Shown piece by piece: positions 18,381 through 27,042 of a DNA stretch of 64,000 bases. Each line of letters opens with the position of its first letter. Positions within the stretch are counted from its first letter, which is position 1. The notes beneath the pieces are model-generated. The model was not told the origin of the DNA. It made no database searches and saw nothing but the letters and a program-made list of their open reading frames with translations. The position numbers and the translations under genes were made by a program. Source of the stretch: Spongiibacteraceae bacterium (GTDB taxonomy: Bacteria > Pseudomonadota > Gammaproteobacteria > Pseudomonadales > Dasaniaceae); contig JANQLG010000003.1 in the NCBI GenBank assembly GCA_028280715.1, positions 62,001 through 126,000 of the forward strand, read 5' to 3'.

Positions 18381-19526
18381 TCAGACGGAGGCTAAATTTC
18401 CTATTAGCGTTTTTGTGCTTTCGATATGGTGTGAAGTAAGCCCCTCGTGTGTGGGAAGTGTTACCAGCCTTGCTGCGAAATCTTTTGCAGCTGGGAAATT
18501 ATTGTTAGTGAATAAATGCGCTGGGACATTGTGAATATTAGGGAGAATATCTGGATACAGACCTGAAGCCCCAAGCCCGAGGTCACGGGCTTCTTCTATA
18601 AATTGGGATTTATCGTGAGATTGCATTAGGAGAATTGGGAACCGTAGTAATCTCTGGTCTGAATAGGTTTGGCAGCTTGATGGTAAAGATACTGAGATAT
18701 CTGTGTATTCAGAAAGAGCCGTTTGCCATTGATCCTGTTTGTCTGATCCTCTTTGCTGGTATTGTGCGATATTTTCTACAAGATACGCCATGTGTTGTGC
18801 ATTCTTTTCAAGAATTGATTCCAGGGGTTTATAATTGGTTTCACCAAGCTGTATGAAAGGAGCAATTTCTAAGAGCCAATAGAACGGTTTTGAAATAATT
18901 GCATTGTAGGCAAAATATTTTGCCATTAGCTTCATGGTATTTGGCGATTCCGCATTGATCATTTCCGGTTGTAGAGAGCTTAATTCGGTGTTGAGCACAG
19001 CAAGTGCTCCACCACCCATCAAACAAATGGGTTTTCCTTTGCCGAAGCTGTAAATAACTATATCGCCTTGATGTTGTGAAAATGCTTCCAGACTTTCAGG
19101 AAACCATTGTGCAGAGTCTTCAATTAGCAAGGTTTCATAGTTGGCCGCAGTCGATTTTATAAGGTTTAGGCGTTCCGGGATGCCTAAAAAGTTTACTGCA
19201 ATAATTGCTGCTGTGTTCTCACTTAAACTTGCTTTCAGGCACTCAATGTCCATATAAGGGGTATTGGGTTCTAGATCAACGAGTACCGGTTTCATGTTGT
19301 TGAACAAAATGGCAGAGAGTAAATCTGGGCAGCAATAGGCGGGTAATATCACTTCTGGCGATGTTGATTTGTGATGCTGCTTCGCAATGTTTAGTCCGGC
19401 AGCGAGTGCAGCTGTGCCGGATTGAACCCAAAATAGCCTGCTGGCAGGTATATTCGGTTGTTCTTTTGAACGCTTCAATGCAATTGCATTACCGGTAGGC
19501 GGAATTCTGCTAAAAAGGTTTTTCAT
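18381..19526 (-). CDS. DegT/DnrJ/EryC1/StrS-type PLP aminotransferase
   Basis: 381 residues. FWVQSGTAALAAGL is the phosphate-binding Gly-Thr block of fold-type I sugar aminotransferases, LLIEDSAQWFPE carries the Asp that contacts the PLP pyridine nitrogen, and VIYSFGKGKPICLMGGGAL carries the likely Schiff-base lysine followed by the GG segment. Family members transfer an amino group from glutamate to a nucleotide-keto-sugar, giving an amino sugar for the polysaccharide. The lysine context (FGKGK) differs from the usual SFHxxK, so activity on another substrate is possible. It sits between GT2 and sulfotransferase genes. Confidence 0.77.
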   Translation of the reverse strand: MKNLFSRIPPTGNAIALKRSKEQPNIPASRLFWVQSGTAALAAGLNIAKQHHKSTSPEVILPAYCCPDLLSAILFNNMKPVLVDLEPNTPYMDIECLKASLSENTAAIIAVNFLGIPERLNLIKSTAANYETLLIEDSAQWFPESLEAFSQHQGDIVIYSFGKGKPICLMGGGALAVLNTELSSLQPEMINAESPNTMKLMAKYFAYNAIISKPFYWLLEIAPFIQLGETNYKPLESILEKNAQHMAYLVENIAQYQQRGSDKQDQWQTALSEYTDISVSLPSSCQTYSDQRLLRFPILLMQSHDKSQFIEEARDLGLGASGLYPDILPNIHNVPAHLFTNNNFPAAKDFAARLVTLPTHEGLTSHHIESTKTLIGNLASV

Positions 19527-19547
19527 TGTTAACTATGCGCTCTGAGC

Positions 19548-20693
19548 TTAGCGTTGCGAAGGTGCCCATACTGTCATTCTTGTTCCAGTAAGGTATTTAA
19601 ACCATGCGTGGCCAATAGCGATATTGACTTGAACAAAGAAAAATACCAGTTTGGCAATACTGACTTGCCGTATTGGTTCTATCTTCCATGCTAAAGTGGC
19701 AACGCCGTACAAGAATAGTTGACCAAAAACTGCGAGCTGATAAAACCAATGTTGGTCATATATCACGAGAGAGGTGATAGCAGTAATCAACATAAACCAT
19801 GGAACTAACCAGCGCATCACTTTATGGCTCCACACTTGAAATGCAAATAAGCCATGCTTGAATATATTGAGGGTATCTAAATGTCGGAATAGTGCTGTGA
19901 TTCCTCGCAATACAGTACGAACTTTACGGTTGTATTCTTTTTTAGGGTCAGACAGGTCTTTATAAAAACCGAGCACTTCTGGGCTGGAAACTGCTATTTT
20001 TCCTTTAATGGCACACTGTTGAGCGGTATTGAAATCGCTAGGCGATTGTGTGTCCCAGGTGTCGCAGATCTCGCGTCGTGCCGCGAAAAACGATCCACTT
20101 AATCCAACTAACCCTGCTCTTTGAGATTCTAGTTTGCGAAGCCACATCTCGTATTTAACATATGCGCCTTCACCAGCAATTTTGCCATCATCGGAAATAA
20201 AGCGGTCTTCACTGGAAACAGCGCCAATCTCAGGGGCTTCAAAATAACGCGCTAGAATTTGAATTGCATCTGATGGGATTTGAGTGGCGACATCTGAGAA
20301 TACAATAATGTCACTTTGGCTTTTTTCTATAGCACATAGTTGCGCGTATTCTTTGCCATTATGTTGGTCAACTTCGACTAATAGAACGCCCTGATTAGCA
20401 TAGGTTTTGACAATTTCGTTAGTTCTATCTGTGGAACAGTCTGAGGCAATCACCGTAATAATCTTATCCTTAGGGTAATTAATAGCTAAGGAATTTTGAA
20501 TTTTCTCCTCAATCCGTTTTTCTTCATTATGAACTGTCACAATAAGTGCTATGTTAGGAAAAAATTCACCATCAGGTGGATTAACATCACGGCGCTTACT
20601 AAACATCGAAAGCAAAAAGGGATAAAGAGCGTAACTATAAATGGTGCCGATTACACCAATGAAAAAAAGCAGTTCCATTGAGTTTGTATCCAC
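19548..20693 (-). CDS. glycosyltransferase family 2, membrane-bound
   Basis: 381 residues. An N-terminal helix (LLFFIGVIGTIYSYALYPFLL) is followed by a GT-A domain with NIALIVTVHNEEKRI, IASDCSTDRT, IVFSDVATQIP (a degenerate DxD) and SGSFFAARRE, then QQ-type motif and several C-terminal membrane helices. This arrangement resembles processive or single-addition GT2 enzymes of the inner membrane. The start may be GTG 20693 or ATG 20678; neither has a strong ribosome site. It is the first gene of a leftward run with the aminotransferase and sulfotransferase. Confidence 0.85.
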   Translation of the reverse strand: MDTNSMELLFFIGVIGTIYSYALYPFLLSMFSKRRDVNPPDGEFFPNIALIVTVHNEEKRIEEKIQNSLAINYPKDKIITVIASDCSTDRTNEIVKTYANQGVLLVEVDQHNGKEYAQLCAIEKSQSDIIVFSDVATQIPSDAIQILARYFEAPEIGAVSSEDRFISDDGKIAGEGAYVKYEMWLRKLESQRAGLVGLSGSFFAARREICDTWDTQSPSDFNTAQQCAIKGKIAVSSPEVLGFYKDLSDPKKEYNRKVRTVLRGITALFRHLDTLNIFKHGLFAFQVWSHKVMRWLVPWFMLITAITSLVIYDQHWFYQLAVFGQLFLYGVATLAWKIEPIRQVSIAKLVFFFVQVNIAIGHAWFKYLTGTRMTVWAPSQR

Positions 20694-20805
20694 ATGGCGG
20701 TATAAATGCGTGCAGTATACAAAGGTGCCTTATTAAAGTCAGTGTCAAACTCCATAGCTTGTGCTTATTTCTCATATTCATGTCGATTACAGCGAAGGTA
20801 GATCA

Positions 20806-21915
20806 TTGAGTACATCTTTAAAAGTCTTACATGTTGCCTCGGGTGATCTTTGGGCTGGAGCTGAGGTGCAACTCTATACTTTATGTCGCCAGCAGCAGGC
20901 TGACCAAGGTATAGAGCTTTATGTGGTGTTGATGAATGAAGGAGAGCTCGCCCGACGCCTAAGAGAGATGGGAGCGGCTGTAAAAGTGTTTGATGAGAGC
21001 GAGTTAAGCTTTAGCAAGATATTGGCGCGATTCCTTCGATATTGTAAAGATGTTCGTCCTTCGATAATTCACTCCCATCGTCGCAAAGAAAATATCTTAG
21101 CCGGTGTTTGCTCTGTTCTCTTGCGTATTCCCTCTATTCGAACTGTACATGGGGCATCTGAGTTTGATTTTTCTCCCTTATCCGCCAAGGGGTTAATTAA
21201 ACGCTTGGATGATCTAGTCGGCCGATATTTTCAGAAGCGGGTGGTTGCTGTAAGTGATGACTTAAAACAAAAGTTATGTAGTGATTTTCCTGAATCGCAT
21301 CTGAGTGTAGTTCGAAATGGCGTTGATCTTGAGGGGATTGAGGCAGTCGAAAAAGTACAATGGGCGTCAGTGCAAACCAGAATTGGAATAGTTGGCCGTT
21401 TAACGCCAGTCAAACGAATCGACGTCTTTATTGATATGGCGGCTGAATATTGCCGTAAGTACCCTGATTCTTTTTGTCATTTTTATGTCATTGGTGATGG
21501 TCCGCTATTTACTGAATCTAAACAGCGAGCAGAATCTTTGGGACTGTCTCAGCGACTGCATTTTTTAGGACATGTTTCTCCAGCAATTCCTTCTATAAAA
21601 GCACTTGATTACTTGGTGATGTGTTCGGATCATGAGGGCACCCCAATGACCTTATTAGAAGCGATGACGGCAAGGGTTCCAATTATTGCGCACGATGTAG
21701 GTGGCTTGAACGAATTACTGGACAGAGGTCGGTGTGGTGTTTTAGTTAAAAATAATTCGGCTCAGGAATTTGAGAAGGCACTATCTGCATTAATACATAG
21801 TGAGCAGCGTTCCAGTGAATTTATTGAAAATGCTTATTCCCGAGTTAAGCAATATTACTCAGATGAAGCCTGTGCAAAGGCCTATCGTGATTTGTATCTA
21901 ACGTTAATTATCTAA
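20806..21915 (+). CDS. glycosyltransferase family 4
   Basis: 369 residues from TTG 20806, with GAAGG at 20794-20798; the upstream GTG at 20761 lacks a ribosome site. VLHVASGDLWAGAEVQLYTL is the GT4 N-terminal loop; IGIVGRLTPVKRIDVFI, FYVIGDGPLFTESK and CSDHEGTPMTLLEAMTARVP (E-x7-E) form the donor domain. It probably adds a sugar to the repeat unit. It converges on the PEP-CTERM gene with a 30-base gap. Confidence 0.88.
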   Translation: MSTSLKVLHVASGDLWAGAEVQLYTLCRQQQADQGIELYVVLMNEGELARRLREMGAAVKVFDESELSFSKILARFLRYCKDVRPSIIHSHRRKENILAGVCSVLLRIPSIRTVHGASEFDFSPLSAKGLIKRLDDLVGRYFQKRVVAVSDDLKQKLCSDFPESHLSVVRNGVDLEGIEAVEKVQWASVQTRIGIVGRLTPVKRIDVFIDMAAEYCRKYPDSFCHFYVIGDGPLFTESKQRAESLGLSQRLHFLGHVSPAIPSIKALDYLVMCSDHEGTPMTLLEAMTARVPIIAHDVGGLNELLDRGRCGVLVKNNSAQEFEKALSALIHSEQRSSEFIENAYSRVKQYYSDEACAKAYRDLYLTLII

Positions 21916-21945
21916 ATAAAGACAGGCGTATGCTCAATCAGTGAT

Positions 21946-22584
21946 TCATAGCTGACTGCCAGAAATTCTACGTGCTGCAATTAATCCGATAAATCCAAGA
22001 GTTAATAAAGCAATGCTGGATGGCTCTGGAACGGAGGTGATAATCCTTGCTAACGCATAATCTGACCAATTGTCATTTTGGGCGGTAAATTGAATTGAAC
22101 TTACCCCATTTGCTGAATATCCCGTGGCGAGATACCCGCCTGTTGAAAAGCTAGTGTTTGAAAAGACATGGGCACCATCGATGATAGCGACTTCGTGATT
22201 ACCTTGACCACCTTCGTTGGGAAATAAATCCAGGAACTCAATTTCAATGATGTCAACGGGGGATGCGAAGCTAACGGTTAACGATTGACGTTGGTTGCCA
22301 GTAATTTCGTCGTTGTTAAGACCAATGCCATCACCAAAACAGGCTAAATTGGCGCTGTGGATTCCACTGGCAGTAGAGCAGCCACCTCTTTCGCTATTGC
22401 TGCCATTGAATGTCAATGTGCTTCCAAAGCTAGCTTCCAGAGTGACGCCGCCAACACTGTAGTTGCTTTGCCCATTGGCTGCAGCCCATTCAATGCTGGT
22501 GAAATCTATAAAGGCGGCCTGTGCTGATAGTGAAAATAACAGGCAAGCTACAGCTTTAGTGATGAGAGTTATGCCGTTTTTCAT
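21946..22584 (-). CDS. PEP-CTERM sorting domain protein
   Basis: 212 residues. A Sec signal peptide (TKAVACLLFSLSAQAAFI) precedes a mature domain of about 150 residues rich in Gly, Ser, Asn and aromatic residues. The C-terminus is the full sorting signal: VPEPSS, a hydrophobic segment (IALLTLGFIGLIAA) and a basic tail RR. Exosortase cleaves or processes this signal at the inner membrane so that the protein is exported to the surface and often glycosylated, where it can hold exopolysaccharide or flocs together. A sigma-54 promoter lies directly upstream. No other PEP-CTERM gene is in the window. Confidence 0.9.
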   Translation of the reverse strand: MKNGITLITKAVACLLFSLSAQAAFIDFTSIEWAAANGQSNYSVGGVTLEASFGSTLTFNGSNSERGGCSTASGIHSANLACFGDGIGLNNDEITGNQRQSLTVSFASPVDIIEIEFLDLFPNEGGQGNHEVAIIDGAHVFSNTSFSTGGYLATGYSANGVSSIQFTAQNDNWSDYALARIITSVPEPSSIALLTLGFIGLIAARRISGSQL

Positions 22585-22622
22585 TTATCGTTACTCGTAG
22601 TTTGAGTGTGTTACTTGAAAGA

Positions 22623-22637
22623 GCATGTTGTATGCCA
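22623..22637 (-). promoter_or_regulatory. sigma-54 (-24/-12) promoter of the PEP-CTERM gene
   Basis: On the minus strand TGGCA-TACAACA-TGC matches the RpoN consensus TGGCA-N7-TGC exactly in its invariant GG and GC positions. It lies about 40 bases before the ATG at 22584, giving a short leader. PEP-CTERM genes are known to depend on RpoN with the PrsK/PrsR two-component system in some floc-forming bacteria, which supports the call. Confidence 0.75.
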
Positions 22638-22768
22638 GTTTTTATCTGTTTGTTTTTAAAGGACATTTTTTCGCAGCCGAGCTATTGTGTAAGTTTATTC
22701 GACGCCGTTGTTTTGTGGGGTGAATAAGCTTCGAGCTTGTATATTATTTTCTCGGATATGCCGGGCAA

Positions 22769-25378
22769 TTAATCTAGGCTTGAGTTGTAATGTTGAAGAA
22801 TTTCTGTGTTATTTGGGGCAAGTTCTACGGCTTTCTCCAGAATTTCTCGTCCTAAAGCTCGCTGCCCGGTGTTTACAAGTATCCAACCGTAAGTATCAAG
22901 TATTTCGGCAGAACTGGGTGCTAGTTCATATGCTTTTTTAGCGTGCTGCTCTGCTCGCGGATCCTTGGCTTCAAAATAGAGCCAGGCCAGGTTGTTGAGT
23001 GCTGCTGGATTATTGGGTGTCAGTTCCAGAATTTGTTCATATAACGCGATCGCCTCTCCAGCTTCATTCGCCTGTTGCGCAGTGGCAGCCTGCAGGAAAA
23101 TGGGGCGGGTATCTTGGGGGTTTTTCTCTCGCCATTCTTTCAGCAATGCTTGAGCAGATTCTTTCTCTGTTATAAGAGGGTACAAAGCAACTGCAAAAGC
23201 TGGGTTGTTGGTAGTTTTCCATTGCTGTGAAAGCAAGTCAGCTGCCTCTGGCTTTTTGTTAGTGGCAAGGTAAAGCTTCGCTTTGGCAAGAATTGGTGTG
23301 ATGCTTTGTGGAAATTGATTTTCAATTTGTCGGATAATTTTTTCAGCTTCGTTATATTGTTGGCTTCTTATTTCAACATCAGCCAGTGCGTTGTAGAGCT
23401 GTTCTCGTTGTGGTGTTTGTTCAATAGCTGTCAGGAGGTATTTTCTTGCAGAGCTCCAATCTTCTTGTCTGGCAGACTTTGTAGCCAAGGCAAATTGGAG
23501 CGTAGCGCTAACATTGAGATAGTAAGCAGATTTCTTAATTGGTCCTTTAAGAGAGCTTAAGAGTTGCTCTGCTTTGATGATATTATTTCTTCGCAAATAA
23601 TATTCAGATGCAACAACCGCTGCTATTTGATGCTTTTCCTGGGTGCTGTAGTCTTCCAGAATGTTAATGGCCTGTTCGTGGTTGTTAGAGAGTTCGTAGG
23701 CGCTCACTAGTCCTTTGTAAGCTCGTTCGTTCTCAGGCCAGGCGGCGATCATTTTTTCAAAGTATATGTGAGCTTGCTCTGCATTATTTTCTTGTAGGGC
23801 GATCGATCCCATTGTCGATAATGCAACTTGGTTTGAAGATTCCAGTGCGAGCGACTTTTCAAAATGCTGTTTGGCAATTTGTGGTTTACCTGTTGCTAAT
23901 GAATACTGTCCGGCCAATATAAATGTTTCAGCATTTTCTTTTTGGTTAGCGATGAGATTGGCAATGACTTTGTCGGCAAGTTCTTGATTGTCAGATGTTA
24001 GTAGCGTTTGTACATATAATGTGTTGATCAGAATGTCGGCGGGTGCTTCTTGTAAAGCTTGTTCTAACTGAATCAAGGCTTGGGATGTATTTCGTTGCCT
24101 TAGGTAACTCAAGGCCAGAGCAGCTCTAGTCCTGACAGCTTTCGGGTTTAATGCAATGGCTTTTCTGAGCGCTAGTATGCCGGCTTCGAGATTGTCTGGT
24201 GTTGATAGAGCCGTGACACCATAGGTTCTCTGTAACAGAAAATTATCCGGGTGTTGTTCAATGGCTTGTTCCAGAATCGATAGAGCTTCTTCATTCTGTT
24301 CCAATCTGAGCTTGGCATCAGCGGCTGCTGCAATCAGTCCAGGTGTTGCTGTTTCAATATCGATAGCTCTGGAAAATAGGTCATTGGCTGACTGTATGTC
24401 ACCTTTTTGATAATTGATTAAACCCAAATAAATTGATGTTAAATTATTGTGAGGGTGTCGTTCATTGATATCAGTGAGTAAAACTTCGGCACCTTCGACG
24501 TCCCCAGTCTCAAGTAATTTCATCGATTCCAGAAATTTTGATCTAGCTTCATTGGCCTCGGGATTCGCATCGGCCAGTACCTTTGCATAAACTAACGCTT
24601 CGTTAGTGCGGCCCAATTCAGTGAGCACTGTTGACAGTTGTCTTAGAATTTTTTCACGAATAGGCAAAATAATATCAGTTTGCGGAATGGCAATGAGCGC
24701 GTTGGATAGATGGGTTTCTGCCATATCCAAGTCATTTTTAATATGCGAGATTTGTGCTGCCATATAAAGTGACTGCGCATGTTCTGAATGCTTGGATAAG
24801 GTCTTTTCTACCAAGTCGCTGGCTTTATCCAGTTTTTCATGCGCGATGTAAAAACGTGCAAGAAGATTTTGTATTTCCAGGTTTTCAGGAAGCTGCGATG
24901 CAAGCTGTTCAAGTTCTTGCTCGACTGCCTGAGAGCCCTCTTGATAGGCTTTTACCTGCATATGAATCAGTTGATACTTGGCGCTGTTAATATCCCCTTG
25001 ATGTTCACGGTATTGCTCAAGGCTTGTGTCCGTGGAAAGAAACTTACCTTGAATGGCAAACGATTCTGCCTCAAGCAGGTAAGATTCCGCATCAGGGTTC
25101 GGCACTTGGGTTAACAGCATACTGGCAGCTTCAGGATTACCAATTTCTAAGTACAAATTAGCCAGCTGTATAAATCCGCTGTTCAGTTGAGGGCCTTTCT
25201 GAATGATGTTCTGAGCCTCAATAATAGCTGCGCGATATTGACCGATTTCCTGGTAGGCTTTACTGCGAGTGAGGTGAGAGGTTGCGTCAGAGGACTGCGA
25301 GTTATCAAAATCACAGCCTGTTAGCAAAAGGGCAAATACAACATAGAAAATCTTATAGCGTGACATTGAATTTGCCAT
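22769..25378 (-). CDS. prsT: PrsT-like TPR-repeat lipoprotein of the PEP-CTERM system
   Basis: About 869 residues (873 from an ATG at 25390; in-frame ATGs also at 25378 and 25366). The N-terminus has a lipobox (FALLLTGC), so it is a lipid-anchored periplasmic or outer-membrane protein. The rest is continuous tetratricopeptide repeats (for example [50 protein letters not shown]), about 20 units. Its size, lipobox and position next to a PEP-CTERM gene in an exopolysaccharide locus match the PrsT family. It is thought to act as a scaffold in export or assembly of the polymer; the exact role is unknown. Confidence 0.82.
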   Translation of the reverse strand: MANSMSRYKIFYVVFALLLTGCDFDNSQSSDATSHLTRSKAYQEIGQYRAAIIEAQNIIQKGPQLNSGFIQLANLYLEIGNPEAASMLLTQVPNPDAESYLLEAESFAIQGKFLSTDTSLEQYREHQGDINSAKYQLIHMQVKAYQEGSQAVEQELEQLASQLPENLEIQNLLARFYIAHEKLDKASDLVEKTLSKHSEHAQSLYMAAQISHIKNDLDMAETHLSNALIAIPQTDIILPIREKILRQLSTVLTELGRTNEALVYAKVLADANPEANEARSKFLESMKLLETGDVEGAEVLLTDINERHPHNNLTSIYLGLINYQKGDIQSANDLFSRAIDIETATPGLIAAAADAKLRLEQNEEALSILEQAIEQHPDNFLLQRTYGVTALSTPDNLEAGILALRKAIALNPKAVRTRAALALSYLRQRNTSQALIQLEQALQEAPADILINTLYVQTLLTSDNQELADKVIANLIANQKENAETFILAGQYSLATGKPQIAKQHFEKSLALESSNQVALSTMGSIALQENNAEQAHIYFEKMIAAWPENERAYKGLVSAYELSNNHEQAINILEDYSTQEKHQIAAVVASEYYLRRNNIIKAEQLLSSLKGPIKKSAYYLNVSATLQFALATKSARQEDWSSARKYLLTAIEQTPQREQLYNALADVEIRSQQYNEAEKIIRQIENQFPQSITPILAKAKLYLATNKKPEAADLLSQQWKTTNNPAFAVALYPLITEKESAQALLKEWREKNPQDTRPIFLQAATAQQANEAGEAIALYEQILELTPNNPAALNNLAWLYFEAKDPRAEQHAKKAYELAPSSAEILDTYGWILVNTGQRALGREILEKAVELAPNNTEILQHYNSSLD

Positions 25379-25390
25379 AAAAAAATACAT

Positions 25391-25780
25391 CCTTCGATCC
25401 TATCGATAGTGTTTGCGATAGCGCTTGTTAGAGTGAAAAGTGAGGCGATATTTCCTTATTTGCTCTTAAATAACAAGTATAAATAACGGGCAGTTTTTAC
25501 ATATTGTTAATGATTAAGCAATTTGCTATTGGCCTGTACAGGGCAGGTATTTTGGATTTTTCGTGCTATTTTTAACTTTTGTCTGGTCGAATATAAGATC
25601 AGTGAAATCTGCCAAATTCAATGACGAATGTGTCATGAGTGTGGCTTTCAGTATTGGCCGAGGATAGTATGGCCGATGCTATGGTGTTGTGCTGTCGTCA
25701 TGAATGCTAGCTATCAAAAATTAATGACAGAGTAGCTACTTAATACCAAACTTTTATTTTTGTCATCATGTGGAGCCTAT
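25391..25780. other. divergent intergenic region
   Basis: This 390-base AT-rich gap separates the leftward PrsT gene from the rightward thiolase operon and must hold both promoters. I found no exact sigma-54 element before prsT, and no terminator or RNA gene. Confidence 0.4.
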
Positions 25781-26989
25781 ATGACTAATCAAGCCTTTAT
25801 CTATGACGCTGTCCGAACTCCCCGAAGCAAAGGGAAAAAGGATGGCACTTTACATGAAGTGAAGCCTATTGATCTGGCCGGAGGGCTGTTTAAAGGACTA
25901 CAGGCGCGACATGATTTGGACACCTCCTATGTCGATGATGTGGTGCTAGGTTGTGTCACTCCGGTGGGTGAGCAAGGTTCAGATGTTGCCAAAATGGTCG
26001 TGCAAAATGCCGAATGGGATGAGTCTGTGGCAGGCGTACAACTGGATCGTTTTTGTGCTTCTGGCCTTGAGGCGGTGAACATCGCTGCCCAGAAAGTAGC
26101 TTCCGGTTGGGAAGACCTGGTGGTAGCCGGTGGTGTGGAATGTATGTCTCGTCTACCGATGGGTACCAACGGTGGTGCTATGGTGGGTGATGCGGCCTTT
26201 CAGTTAAAAACCAAATTTGTTCCGCAGGGCATCGGTGCTGATGTGATCGCTACCTTGGGAGGCTGGAGTCGTGAGGATGTTGATGCTTTTGCAGTGGAAT
26301 CGCAGAAACGAGCGGCCAATGCCCGCGACAGTGGTTATTTCGACAAATCAGTGCTCCCTGTCAAAGATAAAAATGGCCTGACCATCCTGGAAAAAGACGA
26401 TTTCATTAAGCCCAATACCACCATGGAGGCGCTGGCGGGATTAAAAGCGTCCTTTGATTTTTTTGGCAGCCTCGGTTTTGATGATGTGATCTTATCCAAA
26501 TATTCTCAACTAGAGAGTGTTGATCACGTGCATACACCGGGTAACTCCTCAGGGATTGTCGATGGTGCATCTGCGGTTTTGATCGGTAGTGAAAAGGCGG
26601 GCAAAGACTTGGGGCTTACTCCGCGCGGACGAGTGATTGCCACCGCGGTTACTGCCAATTGCCCAGTGATTATGTTGACAGGTCCGGGGCCGGCCGCACA
26701 GAAAGCACTGAAAAAGGCGGGGCTGGAGAAATCCGATATTGATCTATGGGAAATCAACGAAGCCTTTTCTTCGGTAGCACTGCGTTATATGCAGGATCTG
26801 GATATTCCCCATGAAATTACTAATGTGAACGGTGGAGCGATTGCCATGGGGCATCCGCTGGGTGCGACTGGGGCAATGCTGGTCAGTACGGTGTTAGACG
26901 AGCTGGAGCGCGGCAACCTGAAGCGTGGCATGTTGTCACTGTGTGTGGCAGGTGGCATGGGTATCTCAACCATTATTGAGCGTGTTTAA
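25781..26989 (+). CDS. acetyl-CoA C-acyltransferase (thiolase)
   Basis: 402 residues from ATG 25781, with TGGAG at 25771-25775. The nucleophile Cys92 lies in [12 protein letters not shown], the catalytic His in [16 protein letters not shown], and the second Cys in LCVAGGMG. The enzyme cleaves 3-ketoacyl-CoA to acetyl-CoA plus a shortened acyl-CoA, the last step of beta-oxidation, in the cytosol. It is followed 53 bases later by the FadB/J-like gene; this order and these lengths match the PA1736-PA1737-type pair of Pseudomonas. A reverse biosynthetic role (acetoacetyl-CoA formation) is possible, but the partner enzyme favours degradation. Confidence 0.9.
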   Translation: MTNQAFIYDAVRTPRSKGKKDGTLHEVKPIDLAGGLFKGLQARHDLDTSYVDDVVLGCVTPVGEQGSDVAKMVVQNAEWDESVAGVQLDRFCASGLEAVNIAAQKVASGWEDLVVAGGVECMSRLPMGTNGGAMVGDAAFQLKTKFVPQGIGADVIATLGGWSREDVDAFAVESQKRAANARDSGYFDKSVLPVKDKNGLTILEKDDFIKPNTTMEALAGLKASFDFFGSLGFDDVILSKYSQLESVDHVHTPGNSSGIVDGASAVLIGSEKAGKDLGLTPRGRVIATAVTANCPVIMLTGPGPAAQKALKKAGLEKSDIDLWEINEAFSSVALRYMQDLDIPHEITNVNGGAIAMGHPLGATGAMLVSTVLDELERGNLKRGMLSLCVAGGMGISTIIERV

Positions 26990-27042
26990 GTTAACTCGTT
27001 AAGTAAACAACGACGGAAAAGACAGAATTTAGGAAAGTGATC

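Noticed and set aside
20694-20760. TTGACA ... TATACT as a sigma-70 promoter before the GT2 gene (minus strand)
   Set aside because: The gap is about 23 bases, too long for a normal 16-18 base spacer.
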